Below, in pieces: positions 11,050-23,180 of a DNA stretch of 64,000 nt. The notes under the pieces are model-generated. The model worked only from the letters and a program-made list of their open reading frames with translations, made no database searches and had not been told where the DNA came from. Position 1 is the stretch's first letter, and the number at the start of each line of letters is the position of its first letter. Source of the stretch: Straminergon stramineum (lineage: Eukaryota > Streptophyta > Bryopsida > Hypnales > Calliergonaceae); contig OY987266.1 in assembly GCA_963920665.1 (NCBI GenBank), positions 8,623,001 through 8,687,000 of the forward strand, read 5' to 3'. A program made the position numbers and the translations under genes.

Positions 11050-12780
11050 TATATGATAAGTACATCAAAAATTACCATTGACCAAAATCCATCACATCTA
11101 GATTCAATTCCAGAATGAAATTATTAATCCTAAGGATGTATGTACACCATCTAAACACCAAAGTCTACACTAAGTGTCACTTTATGGTATATCTATGTTA
11201 ATAATTTGAAAATTCATAACTTATTCTTTCAATGTCCAAATAATGCAAGCTCCAATCTCTTAGAAATTTCTTTCACTTGCCAATGAAAGTTATAAACACA
11301 ATGGACTCAATAGGCAATGAATGTTTTTTAAGACAAGATGAGATCTTATATTTCAAGGAATAGTACAAGAGTGTTGCTAGAGTAAAAGTTAGAAATGTAA
11401 GAGTTGTCTTGTCAAGACTAAGGGTCATCTTAACTTTGACTTCTTTATATACAATTATCTAGAAAGTTCTTCAAGAGGCTTCCTATTATTTGTAGGTTCT
11501 TTTATGAGGAACTTCCTAATACCTCTAAAAAGTTTCAAGGTATATGTTTGTGACAACAAGAACCCTTGCAAAAACAACTCAAGTAGGAGGTCTATAAAAC
11601 AACCATTTACTAATTGATTTAGAATTTTGAGGTGTTCAATTTCTTGAAAAATTACTTAGCCCATTTTCTTTGAATGATAAATAGAATTGGCATTTATTTT
11701 AAGTGGTATCAAATTTTTTGGACCTCATACGATTCAACAAACGCCCACTCCTTGATATGTTCTCTAATCAACCAACATTGGTATATTGAAAAATGCAAAT
11801 GGTACCTTGAAGAAAATAATTTGTACCTTTGTATTAATGAATGCTTTTGGAGCCTGGGCACATTATGGACCTCTTATCATACTCTCCAAGAGGGTTTATC
11901 CATGTAGCACTTTAGTACTTTGGTAGCAAGTTCCTACCCAAACTTCTTAACTCAATGTAATTTTTGTCAATGCAAAATTTCTTTTGCTTCAATTCTACTT
12001 CAAACTAATAAATTTTGTCATATAATAATTATGCTTAGTGCCAATAGTCTCCCATCTAATGGAGGTATGTAGTGTTAATGCAACTTGTTATTCGCTCGTA
12101 GGACTTGATGTGGGGACCAAAATGAATAAACTCTTAATTCTTTCCAATCTACAAAAATAGCCATTGGAGTTCTTTCTCTCTCTTACACTCAATTGCAATT
12201 ATTGGCCATTATTGCACACACCTTATTGTAAGATAATTGCACCCAATTGTGACCCTTTTCAAAACCAACCTCTACATATTCTTGCTTAAAGTGTACAACC
12301 TCTATTCATAGGACCCTATGTTAGCTTTTGGGTGCACCTATTTGAAGATTCATGATTTATTTATATAGAGTTCAAAAAATCCCATATGAAGAGAATTTAT
12401 AATCCTCATTTGACTTCCAATAAGATCCAAAAAAATCCTAGGGAATCAAATGATAGGAATGTTGTTCAATTGCTTATTCATAAGCAATTAGGTGCAATTA
12501 CCTTGAGATAGGTGCATCTAATTGTGATTCCAAAATCTCAAAACATGACGCCTACAAATTATTGTTTGAAATGTACCTCCTCAATTCATGAGAGCCTAAG
12601 GTCACTTTTAGGTGTACCTATTTTTAACACTTTAAAAATTCATAATTTATTCATACAATGTCTAAAAAAATACATAATAATAGAATACTCCTTTGACTTC
12701 CGACAAGGTCCAATAAAAAAATTAGACAATTCAACAATTGGACCAATGTTGAATTAGCTTATTTGGATGCAATTAGGTGT
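11050..12780. other. Gene-free AT-rich stretch
   Basis: AT-rich sequence with two loosely similar blocks near 12215-12340 and 12485-12620 (attgtgaccctt / attgtgattcc followed by a cct..tc..att..gag..cctaggtcac-like run), suggesting an old local duplication. No gene was recognised. Confidence 0.5.
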
Positions 12781-12784
12781 TGTT

Positions 12785-13350
12785 AAAGTGGGCAACCCCA
12801 AGTGCACTACTGACCCAAAACCACCATCATCACTCTCTGTACATCTCCCAAATCAATGTGCACTAATGTGGAAGAAACTATTTTAGAACTCACTAAAAGC
12901 ACCCATGCTCTAAAAGCAATCATGATACATAGGTACATTTTGCTTTCTTCAATGTACTAGAAGTGTACATTTCAAGAAGTGGTCACTTTCAATGACAATT
13001 GCATTTCAACTTCTAAAATTCATAACTAATTCCACGAAGGTCCGAAAAATATGAAACAACATGGGCTAGATGCCAATTCCATTTTTCTTCCTAAGAAAAT
13101 TGACTAAAATTTTTTACAAGGCATTTTGCTTCCCCCAAAAGGCAATCATCTCTTAAATGGTCGCTTTAAGAGCAGACTACCTTACCAAAAAAGGTTTGAC
13201 TCTTCAAAACTTTTGCATATAGTGTCCAAATGCCACATTGTTTGGTGCATTGAAATTTCCTTTCACTTGCCAACAAGAGAACACAAAAATTTGACCAGTC
13301 TTATAATAGTAACTAACTAAGCACAATACCAAAAAGTGTGGTGCCCACCT
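12785..13350 (+). repeat. Dispersed repeat family D, forward copy
   Basis: Matches 61265-61568 and the reverse complement of 1903-2190. Shared landmarks are catcatcactct, tacatctcccaaatcaatgt, aacttttgcatatagtgtcc, ttcacttgccaaca and gtgcccacctta. It ends just before the upstream region of the DUF3754 gene. Confidence 0.6.
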
Positions 13351-13837
13351 TACCTTCAGTACAGTAGCAGCAAAGGCCGTAAGGGAAGCGCATCCCCCAG
13401 CCATCCATTCCCTTTCAAAGCCCATGCATGAGTTGCACTGCAGCCACAGGATGCAAGACGACGCTGTCCCACAGGGATGGAGCAATGTTTCCCTTTCATG
13501 ATGTGTCACCTCCCTCCTCCCTCAACGTGCCAGCATTCTGTTGCAGATTCCATGGCACCACAACCACTCACCGATCCACTGCATGTGTAATGAGGAAGCT
13601 TAAAGGGAAGCAATTGGTTGTTGTCCGCGATTTCGCAAGCTCAATCTATCCGCCACTTGTTCTAATTCTTATTATCCTGGCTTCAATTTCACAACGAACT
13701 CCAAACGGCGGGATGCTTGGCGAACGCCGAATTTGGAGCACCCTTGTAAGCGCAACTGAACCTGTGGATTTCAGGTTTGGGTTCTGTTAGTTTAGGAAGT
13801 GGGCATTGAATTGAAGGGCTTTGAAACGCTCGAGTGG

Positions 13838-14045
13838 GGGTTTTGCATTCGATGTCGGTCGATTTTTTGGAATTGGGTTTTTGCATTGGACTCAAGTCGA
13901 ATTTTTGGAATTGGGTTTTGCCATGGATTGAAGTGGAATTTTTGGGATTGGGTTTGAGCAGTGAACTTCGGTCTAATTTTTGGAAGTGGGTTATTGCATT
14001 GGAGTTAAGTTGGAATTTTAATATTGTTTTTTTTGCATTGGACTA
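13838..14045 (+). repeat. Minisatellite, about 37-bp unit x 5
   Basis: Five to six imperfect units, each starting gggttttgc or similar and ending aatttttggaatt. The array lies 0.8-1.0 kb upstream of the DUF3754 start codon, in its promoter or 5' untranslated region. It can be read as a repetitive peptide, but unit lengths of about 37-38 bases do not preserve frame, so coding is unlikely. Confidence 0.75.
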
Positions 14046-14836
14046 TGAATGAATTATGAGTTTTGCTGAACTGAGTATTTGCATTGAGTTAATCTACACA
14101 AGCAATTTTCGTTCTGCACAAATGTTGCTGGAGGAATTTCACGTCGTGTGAAGTGACTTTGGCTTGAGGCCATGGAATGAGGGTTTGTGTAATCACGGGG
14201 ATCAAGGATGATGTAAATATGCCCAGACCAATTTACTGGAGTACTCGGATATGACTGTTTAGTGGATTGTATGTGTGCTTACTACCTTGGGAAATGCCTT
14301 GTTGATAGTTTGATTGCATGAACTAGTACAGTTTTAGGGTTTTAGAGTGTTTTGGAGTGAAGTCTGTTTTCAGCAGAAGTTTGCAGAGGGAGAATGCTCT
14401 TCAATTGAATTTCTTTCATGAAAGGTTTTAGTTTCTTCTATGAGTCTTTAACAGATCCTTGGTTTGACTGCAGGTCCTTTTCTCTACTGTCAAGAAACTA
14501 CTGCAATCCCGGTGATATCTGAGGTTCAAGCTGAAAGCTTAGGGACTGCAAGTGTGCAAATGGTTGTAGGTTCAGAAATGCGTTGGGACACGCCCGGTGT
14601 CTTACTTAGAAGTAAACTTTGCTCATGTGGTCCTGGATGACCTGAAAGTGTACATTACATGTATAACATTCACGTAGAAAGCACCATAATTTTGTGCCTA
14701 GTTCCTTAACCGCTATGAACATCTGATTTTTGTGTCTGAGGGATCTGAGGGATCCCAGAGTGGACTTTTGGATTAGGTTTTCTGTTGTTCTTATACCCTC
14801 GTAGTGCGGTTTGTGACCAGAGGGGTGTCCCATACC

Positions 14837-17800
14837 ATGAATTCGTCAAGCAGCCTTGCAGGTTGTAAGAGCCCTTTTTGCCGTGATTCGTTTTATGGTC
14901 TAAGATTACGAAAAGCTTCTATACCGAGCAGCCTCTCTACGCATTGCAAAGTCCGCCGGCATGGGTATCCTCAGCATTTCCAGGGCCACAAGAATGGAGT
15001 GGGTTACTTCGTGCAGGCATCCATTCGAGGGGCTAGATATCAGCAGCACGAAAGAAGAGCAGTCGAGCTTCACTGTAGTCAGATGGGGGCCAACCGTTGC
15101 GTGAAAAATAGGAACACTAGGAAATTCAAGCATGTTTCTAGGGTTGGTAGCTTCTTGAGGAATCTGGAACAGGAGGATGATACTGAGAGAGATGGAAATT
15201 ACTCCCGCATCGAGAATGCTGATACAACTACGAATCCTCTGCCCTGTCTAGATCTTGAAGAGAGTGATGGCGAACGGTCTAAAAATGTTGCAGATGGGAA
15301 GAATGGAGGCTTGGCTTCGCAAGATACGACAATTGTTGACCATGCAGACAGAAGCTTGGGTTCTTTGCTTGGTGATGGAGATTGGGGCTGGAGGGATGAC
15401 GTTGTGAAAGGGTTTGGACAGTCCAATGGCGCGCTGCAGTTGCGTCCTGGAGTTGGGAAGGATGATGAACGTCCTTCAGAGGTAGAGTTTTTCTTGAGTT
15501 CTCATTCTTGAGCTTCTTTATTTTCCCTTTTTTTTCGTATTTGATTGATTCTACCGAGTCCACTGGAAAACCAGCCCCCTCAGGTATTCTAGAAAACCTA
15601 CCTGTGTTGCAATTGGCAGGTTTAATGCTGCTAGGTTTTCTAGAATGCGTCTAGGGGGGTCCTATTTGTTCCATGCATTGTTTTTGGAAGAAGTTCAGTT
15701 CCTTGAATTTCGACTAGTTTACGTTAAAATCGGCCTTAAATAATCTAACAGTTGGCAGGGTTTTATTGACTAGGATTTCTTGAATTCCTCTGTTTTTTTT
15801 CCTAGTGCCATGCCTTGTTTGTTTTGATTGTTTTGGGACACATTGAAAGTTCATTTCAATGGCGAAGAGTTCAATTAAAACTCTACCATCTGGATTCCAT
15901 GCCTGTTTTTTGGAAGAAGTGAAGGTCCTAGGATTTCTTCTGATACGCACGTACTTTACCTGGGTCCTTGAGGATACTCTCCTCTTAGTAGAAGAGACTT
16001 AGAGCAAGGAGCTGAGCACCGTTTTGCACGATATTGGACTTGGTGTCAATTCATCTGAAATTAATGAATAAGATGATATTTGCTGTCTAGGATGTTAGCG
16101 GTGAAAAAAAAGAGTTGGAAAAGAAGGACGATGGTGACGACGATGATAGTGCCAATATCACACGGATTCCCGTCCCAAGGCAAACCTTTATTGCCGTGCC
16201 GAAAGTGGAACTGGTCTCAAGTCTTGTGGCCTTACATCCCTCATCCAAAGATGCCTCAATGCTTCTCGAGGTTTTTGCATGTTTGGAGTCTGTCATCCAT
16301 GCGGAGCACAAGAGTCTACTTGAGGAGCTTCGGATGGACTACCGACTTGTCCATTCAGATGTTGAGGATGATAAGCCTTCGGTTTCAAAACAGGATGAAT
16401 CAAAGTTTCGGAGTTCCTTAAAGTGGAGACCTAAAGAGTGGTGGAATATATTATCGAAGAAAGTCACAGATTCTAAGAAGAAGAAGAAAAAGAAGAAAAG
16501 AAAAGCTGATGACTCACGTGACGATGTTCACGAGGACGATGAACCACTGCCAGGGGTCATGGATGTGCTTACAGAGGACGTTTTTGAAACGCAGAGGGAG
16601 AAAGCCACTGTTCGATTCCAGCAACACTTCATGCGCTTACTTCGGAGTGCACAATTTAAAGGTCTCTCTGTGAACGACCTGAAACTTACTGCTGCTCTGA
16701 ACTCCGACTACCTCCTCACTTTACCTATCGATGTTGATTGGAATTCCGCTGCGTCTGCCGATGCTCTCCTATTTCGCAGAGGTTATGCCACAGAGCGTCA
16801 AGAGGGTCTTCTTTTTGGCGCAAAACTAGACTACATCCAATCAGTTTTCCTCTCCAATATCTTCAATGGTTTAACAGGTTTGTCGCATCTCCATGTCACT
16901 TTTCCATCGACAATGTTTGCTGTCATTTACATCTGCTCGTGTGTAAGGGATTCAAAGTCACATGCCTCAGGGATGGGGTCAAATTTCATGTGTGAAGTTT
17001 GTGAGTTGAGCAAAGATGGTTCCTCGTAGGTCAATTTAAAGAATGGTTTATTCTTGTAGTAGTTTGTGCTATAGAGTACCTGGAAGAGGAAACCCAGCAT
17101 ACTACTGGTTTTTTTCTACCTGGCCCAATGGTCGGAAGATCCTGTAGGTTCAATGCAGGAGGACCCTATTCCAGCTTCACGGTACTTTTTGAAGACCCCA
17201 ATCTCGCCTTTGAGATGCTCGTTGAAGACCCTCATAAATGACAAGTGGAGTGAGCTGAAACTATCTTACTTTGGATTAATCAGTACCTCATTGACGATTT
17301 TGAGTTCTTGTTCAGGTCCACTATTTCGAGCTGGCCGTTGGTGCATTAAGAAATGGGAGTCACTAGAAGAGGATGAAGAAGGCCGTGCATTGACAAAGCG
17401 CATTGAGCGATGGCTAGAGGAGCCTCTGCAGCGAGCAAACAACCTCAAAGATGACAGCGACGATGAAAGCTCAGAGTCAGACATCGAAGAGGGCCAAGAA
17501 ATTTGGAAAGCCGCGAGGAAAGCAGTTCCACGCTACGAAGCAGTGCTTTCCTCAGCAGGATCACGAGGTCTTCTCCTACGGCGAGTCCTTGTCCGGATGG
17601 GCATTTTACCCCCAGTCAGTCCAAGACTTTCAGATTTGCAGTCTCACTTAGTCGACCACCCAGCAGTGGAGCCTTACATGAGACCCAAGATGCTTGCTAG
17701 GGTCTCAATGCGTGACATATGGAAACCAGCATCCAAAGCAGCTTGTGGGAACAACCCCTGGAAACAAATCCGAGCTTCATTTTCAGTTTTCTTCTCCCGT

Positions 17801-18535
17801 TCCACATTGCAAGAACCAGCTTACCAAGAGCTCGTGCTCCTTTACAATCAACCCAAGAGTGAGCAAGGGAATGATGAAGTACCAGGCCTGATACTTCATA
17901 CTTATACAAGGATTCCTGTGCCAGATCTCAAGGTGGTGTTTCCTAACAAGAAGCTCTCGTTCCGGTTGATTGACACTGTTAGACTTGACTTAGCCACGTT
18001 GGCTGGGCTTGTGGCTTTTCTTGTGAGCAATAAGTTTGATGATCTGCTAAGCTCCCCGTCAGCTTTTGTACTAGACGTGATTGCTAGCGTGTCCTTGATT
18101 ATTTATGTGACGCGAGTTACCCTGGGTTACAAGCAAACGGCAAACCGTTACGAGCTGCTGGTGAACAAGAAGTTGTACGAGAAGACACTGGCTAGCGGTT
18201 TTGGCGTCGTGCACTTTCTTCTGGACGCCGCTGAGGATCAGCTGTTCAAGGGAGCAGTCCTTGTGTATACACTTATGCTTCTGGAGGGGCAAAGTTTACC
18301 CATCCAGAAAATTGCCGATCTTTGCGAACGATTTTTGTACAATAATTTCAAGGAGCAAGTGCAAATGCCTATGCATCAAATCATGGGCGTCCTCCTCCGC
18401 TTTGGACTAGTTGTTGAAGATTCGACTGAAGCTGGCAGCTGTATCTCAGCGCTTCCAGACGACAAAGCGATTGCTGCGTTGAAGCAGCAGTGGCTGGCTC
18501 TTATGTCTAAGCAATCCATTTGGAGTGTACGGTAA
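14837..18535 (+). CDS. DUF3754 (TMEM143-like) membrane protein
   Basis: Three exons join in phase: 14837-15481, 16091-16877 and 17316-18535, giving 883 aa. The start is the ATG at 14837 (MNSSSSLAGCKS); the Ser/Arg-rich first 60 residues look like an organelle-targeting peptide. Residues about 216-478 carry an acidic then Lys-rich linker (KKKKKKKKRK) and the family core around FRRGYATERQEG (about 440). The third exon has a charged loop, then two hydrophobic segments near 700-750 (LATLAGLVAFLV; VIASVSLIIYVTRV) and a conserved tail with AEDQLFKGAVLVY. Plant members are often labelled 'aminopeptidase (DUF3754)' without a peptidase motif; none is visible here. Biochemical function is unknown. The gene converges on the BAC1-like pseudogene, about 70 bp downstream. 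Confidence 0.88.
15575..15659. repeat. Small hairpin element in DUF3754 intron 1
   Basis: Perfect 15-bp inverted arms attctagaaaaccta and taggttttctagaat, with outer ccccct / aggggg ends. The centre is aattggcaggtttaatg. A related segment with the same centre and right arm lies at about 20458-20570 inside the carrier pseudogene. Likely a short MITE shared by two neighbouring genes' introns. Confidence 0.65.
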
Positions 18536-18605
18536 TGAATATTCGACCCTCTTCATTTCTTTTCTGGTTCACTTAGTTGAGGTTAATAAAATAGTTGCAA
18601 CGTAC

Positions 18606-21434
18606 CAGTTGCAAGTGGTACAGAGGATTCCAACTGGTGCTCAAATTCCTAGCTGTTTGTATTCTTGTCTTTGCCACATCAAATGGTGTAAGACTCCTGA
18701 CCAAAACTGTAGAGCAATTCAACAACTGCTTGTGAGATTACAGTTCATATTTTCTGAAACACTTAGCGAGAAAAATAGGCAGAAAAGAGGACAAAAGGAG
18801 AGATCGTACATAATAGCAAATCAGTCGAGGAAGAAACGTTGTTCTATGATCATCACCTGCAGCTGCTTTATACAGATTAAGAGTGGAATTTATCAAGCTA
18901 AGAGAGATTAAGCTGTGATCCATGTGCACTCACCGCAACACCTGCTAATCCACCAGTGATGATGCCAATTCCTGTCTCCAATAATGTGTTGGCCACCATT
19001 GACTGAGTGGAGGCAGCCTCATCTGTTAGCGATGCTTTAGTACGATTTGGATCAAGGCCAAAGGATGTGAGCAAGTGGTAACGTGTGGTCTCGTAGGTGT
19101 TAAAAAACAGCATATTGCCACGCGTCTCCCGCATCACTGTGGCTGTTCCTCCTCGAAACAGTCCATTAATCTGATCAAAAATGAATCCGCAATCAGGAGG
19201 TATTAATGTCACAGAAGTTTATCTAGAAAAAACTTCCAGAACAACATGGATACAGGTAATTGAACCTCCAAGAAGCACTGAAGTTAAGGAACGCACTCCT
19301 TCATTTTTCAGAATTTTACGAACGCAATCTAGCAGTCCAGCATAGTAAGTTTGCCCGACGGCTTGCACCAAGTCTTTCGCCTGTACTTGAAGTCGACACT
19401 GTACATACCACGCCCTCAGCATTACTAATCAAAGTAGCAAAATAACGAGCAAGTGTCACAGAAGTTGCGACACATAACATTCTAGAGTAGTTTACAGTTT
19501 ACACCCTTTCCACTAAAGCACAGAAAGAACCGGAAGAACAAAACTATTGAAGAACTGACCCACCTTTGAACAATTTATTCCATTCATTTGCAAGGCATGA
19601 CATCAATGTCAGATGAGCCCCCACGCAAACATGACGACTAAGGACTAATTGAAAGGATAAGAAAAGATCTAACATGAGCCACACATGCCCTTTGCCAACA
19701 GAACATGAGTTCAAGATTGTTCAAAACAGGAATCCAGATACTATTTCTTGGCTCAATATTCATTGACTCCAAGGGTGTTCAGGGAGCTCCCCAAGAATGT
19801 TATGAGGAGAAACTTGCGCAAGCATTATACTACAAGGGGAAGTACAAAGCAGGGAGAGGTTCACCTTGACGAGTTCGGTGGGGCATAAAATGAAACCCAC
19901 ACCAGCTCCAGCGAGACCTGCTGCAGCAAGAACGACGTGCAGTGGAGGCTTCCCGTTCAGCAGTTCATCGCCCTTTCAGCAAACATAAACAATGCCTTCA
20001 TGCCACTGCATCATCAGGCCTGCGTTCCAAGCCGCACATATTATCTCAAGCTACTACGAGCATCTGCTGCACATGGCCTCACCTATGATCAAATTTGATT
20101 CGGAAATACTTGAAAAGCTACTGACTTCATACGATGCAACTACACGGGGTTTGCGTAAAGCATTCTCAACTCTTTAAGGAAGAAGAGTCTCATAATTGGC
20201 CTCATATTTTTCTAGCAGTATTGAAGAGTTTATATAGGGATTTCAGTTGTTCAAATCATTCTCTTTTTGAAACCAAAACATGCAAGGTTTTAATCAATCA
20301 CACGACACAAATTTCCCCATTTAAAATACAGTTTCCACAATATGATCAGCAACAATGGTCGTTTATAACCATGCAATTTCGTCCTTAAAGGGTTAAGCAT
20401 TCAAATTCACCAGTGGAGAACCCAACCTAAGAGATATGCTAGGGAAACTAGTTGCGTTAGAAAACGCAGGAGTTATGTTAGAAATGTTCTGCCTTAAATG
20501 CAGTTACAATTGGCAGGGTTTAATGAAGCTAGGTTTTCTAGTAAAACTCTAGGGGGTAGTCTACTAGTGATACCTCCTGCTAGCAATCTTGCATCATCTT
20601 CTCATACAAAAGCATCCATCAACTCTCCTAATCATTGTTAGATCTATACTGAATCGCTCTTGTACCTGCAAGCTAGCTTTGATTTGTGAATAAGCTCCAA
20701 ATAGAACCGAACTTTCCAGAGAAACGCCCACAAACGATGATGTAGCTCCTCTGTAGAGTCCCTTTAAGCTGATGACAAAAGTACACACATCAGCCCTGAA
20801 TCTTCAGTCTGCTATGTCAGAGTACAAGCTAATAGACCACCATTCACTCTACGCCACTGAACCCGATTCCTTCCAAATCAAGCATCACACAAACAGTTGC
20901 AAGAGAAACTTAATGAAACAGAAAACGGTATAAGTCCTTCTAAAACCCTAAATCCCATCCCATCCCATCACACTACTAGTAATAGAAATAATAAAAAGAA
21001 CGAACGCAAAATGCGTACCCCTTCGGTCTTCAGAATATGAGAAGTACACAGCATTGCATTCCGATACCTCTGGCTGTGAGCATCTGTTTTCTGTGTTTGT
21101 AGCTTCACCTGCAATACCAATTACTGCCTTGTCAGATGCAAAACCAACAACAAAAGCCAACTAATAACTACAAGGATTCAATGCACAAGCAGCACAACGG
21201 GTCACAAATAGATTGAAACAATCATCAACCAGTGATAAACAAAAGTTCCCACAAGAAACAAGTGCTGTTCAAATATATTATCCAGGGCTCGATCAATGTT
21301 GGTTACGGTACTAAAGGCAAATCTCTCAAACTTCTCAGCCTTGTGCTTACCTTTATGGTATCAAAGGGATGCCCAATAAAAACGGTAGCGACACCGGCCG
21401 CGAGGCCGGCGATATAGTCTTTGGTAGTGTCCAT
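18606..21434 (-). pseudogene. BAC1-like mitochondrial basic amino acid carrier, broken
   Basis: Exons on the minus strand: 21434-21351, 21108-21019, 20768-20666, 19972-19865, 19398-19297, 19170-18934 and 18706-18606. They show SLC25 signatures HPFDTIKVKLQ, CPTELVKCRLQ and PFDVAKTRIQ. GLYRGATSSF and GLFRGGTATVMRE fit plant BAC1, which exchanges arginine/ornithine across the inner mitochondrial membrane. Three defects are seen. Exon 2 ends in phase 0 at a GGGG run while exon 3 needs phase 2. Exon 7 opens FWSGVL but PFDVAKT lies two bases out of frame. No final exon encoding the last half-repeat exists before the neighbouring gene. A functional copy probably lies elsewhere. Sequencing indels could explain the frame breaks, not the missing end. 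Confidence 0.8.
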
Positions 21435-21839
21435 AATCCTAGAATCTGTCCATTCAACTGGCATATGTAAGCTTCAATCCCAATTCTCTCGTAATCCTCA
21501 AAACATTAAAGGAATTCAGAACGCCGCAAGCAAGAAAGCACGATCTCAAAAGAAGTAATGGTCACAATTTCGTACCCTCACGTGCTCCCCTAGTATCTTG
21601 ACTTCCCCCTCGCACGCCCCATCCTGAACCACTCTCTCTCCTCAATTCAATTCGTCACCTGCAACCAAGGTGATCATCGGAAGAGCGGCAGGAAGGTTGA
21701 CAGGGAAAGTGGTGGGCTACATTCAAAGCGCGCGCGGCCATATCGCTCCTATTACGCAGCGATCCGAGATCAATACAGTACGTGCTTCTCCTCCTAGTCC
21801 ATGATCATATTTTTTCTCCTTGGTACGCTATTAAAGCCC

Positions 21840-22100
21840 TGAATTGGAGGGCTTGAGTGTCGAAATCAAAGCGGAACAGGGCAAGGGTTTAGTCTAATTA
21901 GGATTTCATGGAAACCCTATTGAAGCACTCTGGATTGAAGTGCTTGAGTGGAAATCAGAAGCGGAACAGGGCAAGCGTTTATGGCGATTTGGGTTTCATG
22001 AAAATCCAATAGAAGCACATTGAATTGGCGTTCTTGAGTGCCAAAATCAAAGCGGAACAGGCCATCGCCTGTAGGGCTCAGTACAATTAGGGTTGACAGG
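21840..22100. repeat. Three tandem 90-bp units upstream of the carrier gene
   Basis: Units start near 21840, 21930 and 22020. The landmark agcggaacagg recurs at exactly 90-base steps, and each unit has a gcttgagtg-like start and a gggttt..tttcatg block. The array lies 0.4-0.7 kb upstream of the BAC1-like start, probably in its promoter. The first unit contains a telo-box-like gggtttag. Confidence 0.8.
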
Positions 22101-22444
22101 GAAACATTCCGGGACAAACACCATATGTTTTGTCTAGAACTCCGGAGCATTCGAGTATAATAGCCGCGATAAACCTCCGTTCTTCCTCTTGGCCTTGTGG
22201 GGGTTGAAGCAGCCGGTTCGTGATCTGAAAGTGACGACCGTCTGCGCTGACACCTTGCCATTGAACACAACTTAATGTGGGATTCGACGACCCTACCTTG
22301 GCCGCTAGATCCCCACTATTTTTTGAATGCCCAACGGGCATCTAATGGAATATTAAAATCGGAACTTTCCAATAGGCATGTACTCCATTATTAAAACAGA
22401 ACTTTGTACTAATTAGTGATCTCTGGGCACCGATCCACATTAAC

Positions 22445-22676
22445 TACACTAAATAGTGAAATTAGGTTGCCCCACACTATATACATACTTAGTATTACAT
22501 TACAAGAATGCACTACTTTTGAATTAGGTGTTGTTGTAATTGGAACCCATGAACCTTCGTTTGTACAAATGGAAATATATGTAGAAATTTTTGTTTACTT
22601 TGATGGCTTGTAAAGTATCTTTTGGGGGGTAAGTCAATCTAATTTTTAAGGCAACCTAATTTCACTATTTAGTGTA
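22445..22676. mobile_element. MITE with perfect 27-bp TIRs, left member of a pair
   Basis: The arms at 22445-22471 and 22650-22676 are perfect reverse complements beginning tacactaaatagtgaaatt and ending aggttgcc. The interior is AT-rich without coding. A relative with similar ends lies at 57630-57886. The right end overlaps the start of a second, diverged member, forming a TGTACA palindrome at the junction. The superfamily is not assigned. Confidence 0.8.
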
Positions 22677-22919
22677 CACTAAATACTGAACTGCCTTAAC
22701 AATTAGTATGCCTTATACCAAGAAAGTTCCATTACAAATAACCAAAGTCAACAAATACATTTACAAATATTTCCATTTGTACACAAAGAGTTTCATGAGT
22801 CCCAATTACAGCAATCCCTAATTCAAAAGTAAGATAATCTTGTACGAGAATAGTAAATACATATAAAGTGAAATGTCAAAAAATTAGTATAGGGCAACCT
22901 AATTTTACTATTTAGTGTA
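22672..22919. mobile_element. MITE, right member of back-to-back pair
   Basis: Starts tacactaaatactgaa (degenerate) directly at the end of the previous element. It ends with 22893-22919, which is the expected inverted end ggcaacctaattttactatt plus tagtgta. The interior shares ccatttgtac and a cccaattac block with the relative at 57630-57886. Non-coding. Confidence 0.65.
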
Positions 22920-22929
22920 CATTTAAAAT

Positions 22930-23180
22930 TGCACAAATTTTCAATGCAACATGGTTCCCCTCATGATGTTGGAAAACTTTTCGTGGAATCTAAGTGGAAT
23001 CTACATTCTCTTAGAATGTATTTTTTCAACACCATATAAGAAAACTTTGAATTTTCAAAGTATTGGAAAATAGATGTTTCTAGAATTGACCATAGACTCT
23101 CATGAATAGTAATAGTTCATTTCAAGCAAGATCAAGACCATTTGGTTTTAGAAAGCAGTTGAAATTAGAAGTAGTTACTG
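22930..23180 (+). repeat. Dispersed repeat family G, copy 1
   Basis: Contains attctcttagaatgtatttt, caaagt and accatagactctcatgaata. Copies lie at about 31005-31185 and 62400-62600, and a fragment near 59010-59060. Function unknown. Confidence 0.6.

Noticed and set aside
13428..13790. 120-codon plus-strand open frame upstream of DUF3754
   Set aside because: No family features, a low-complexity start and no in-phase link to the DUF3754 exons. More likely promoter or 5' untranslated DNA.
17153..17315. Upstream extension of DUF3754 exon 3
   Set aside because: The frame is open but has no family similarity. The acceptor at 17315/17316 joins exon 2 in phase and gives a continuous family alignment (IFNGLTG then PLFRAGRW).
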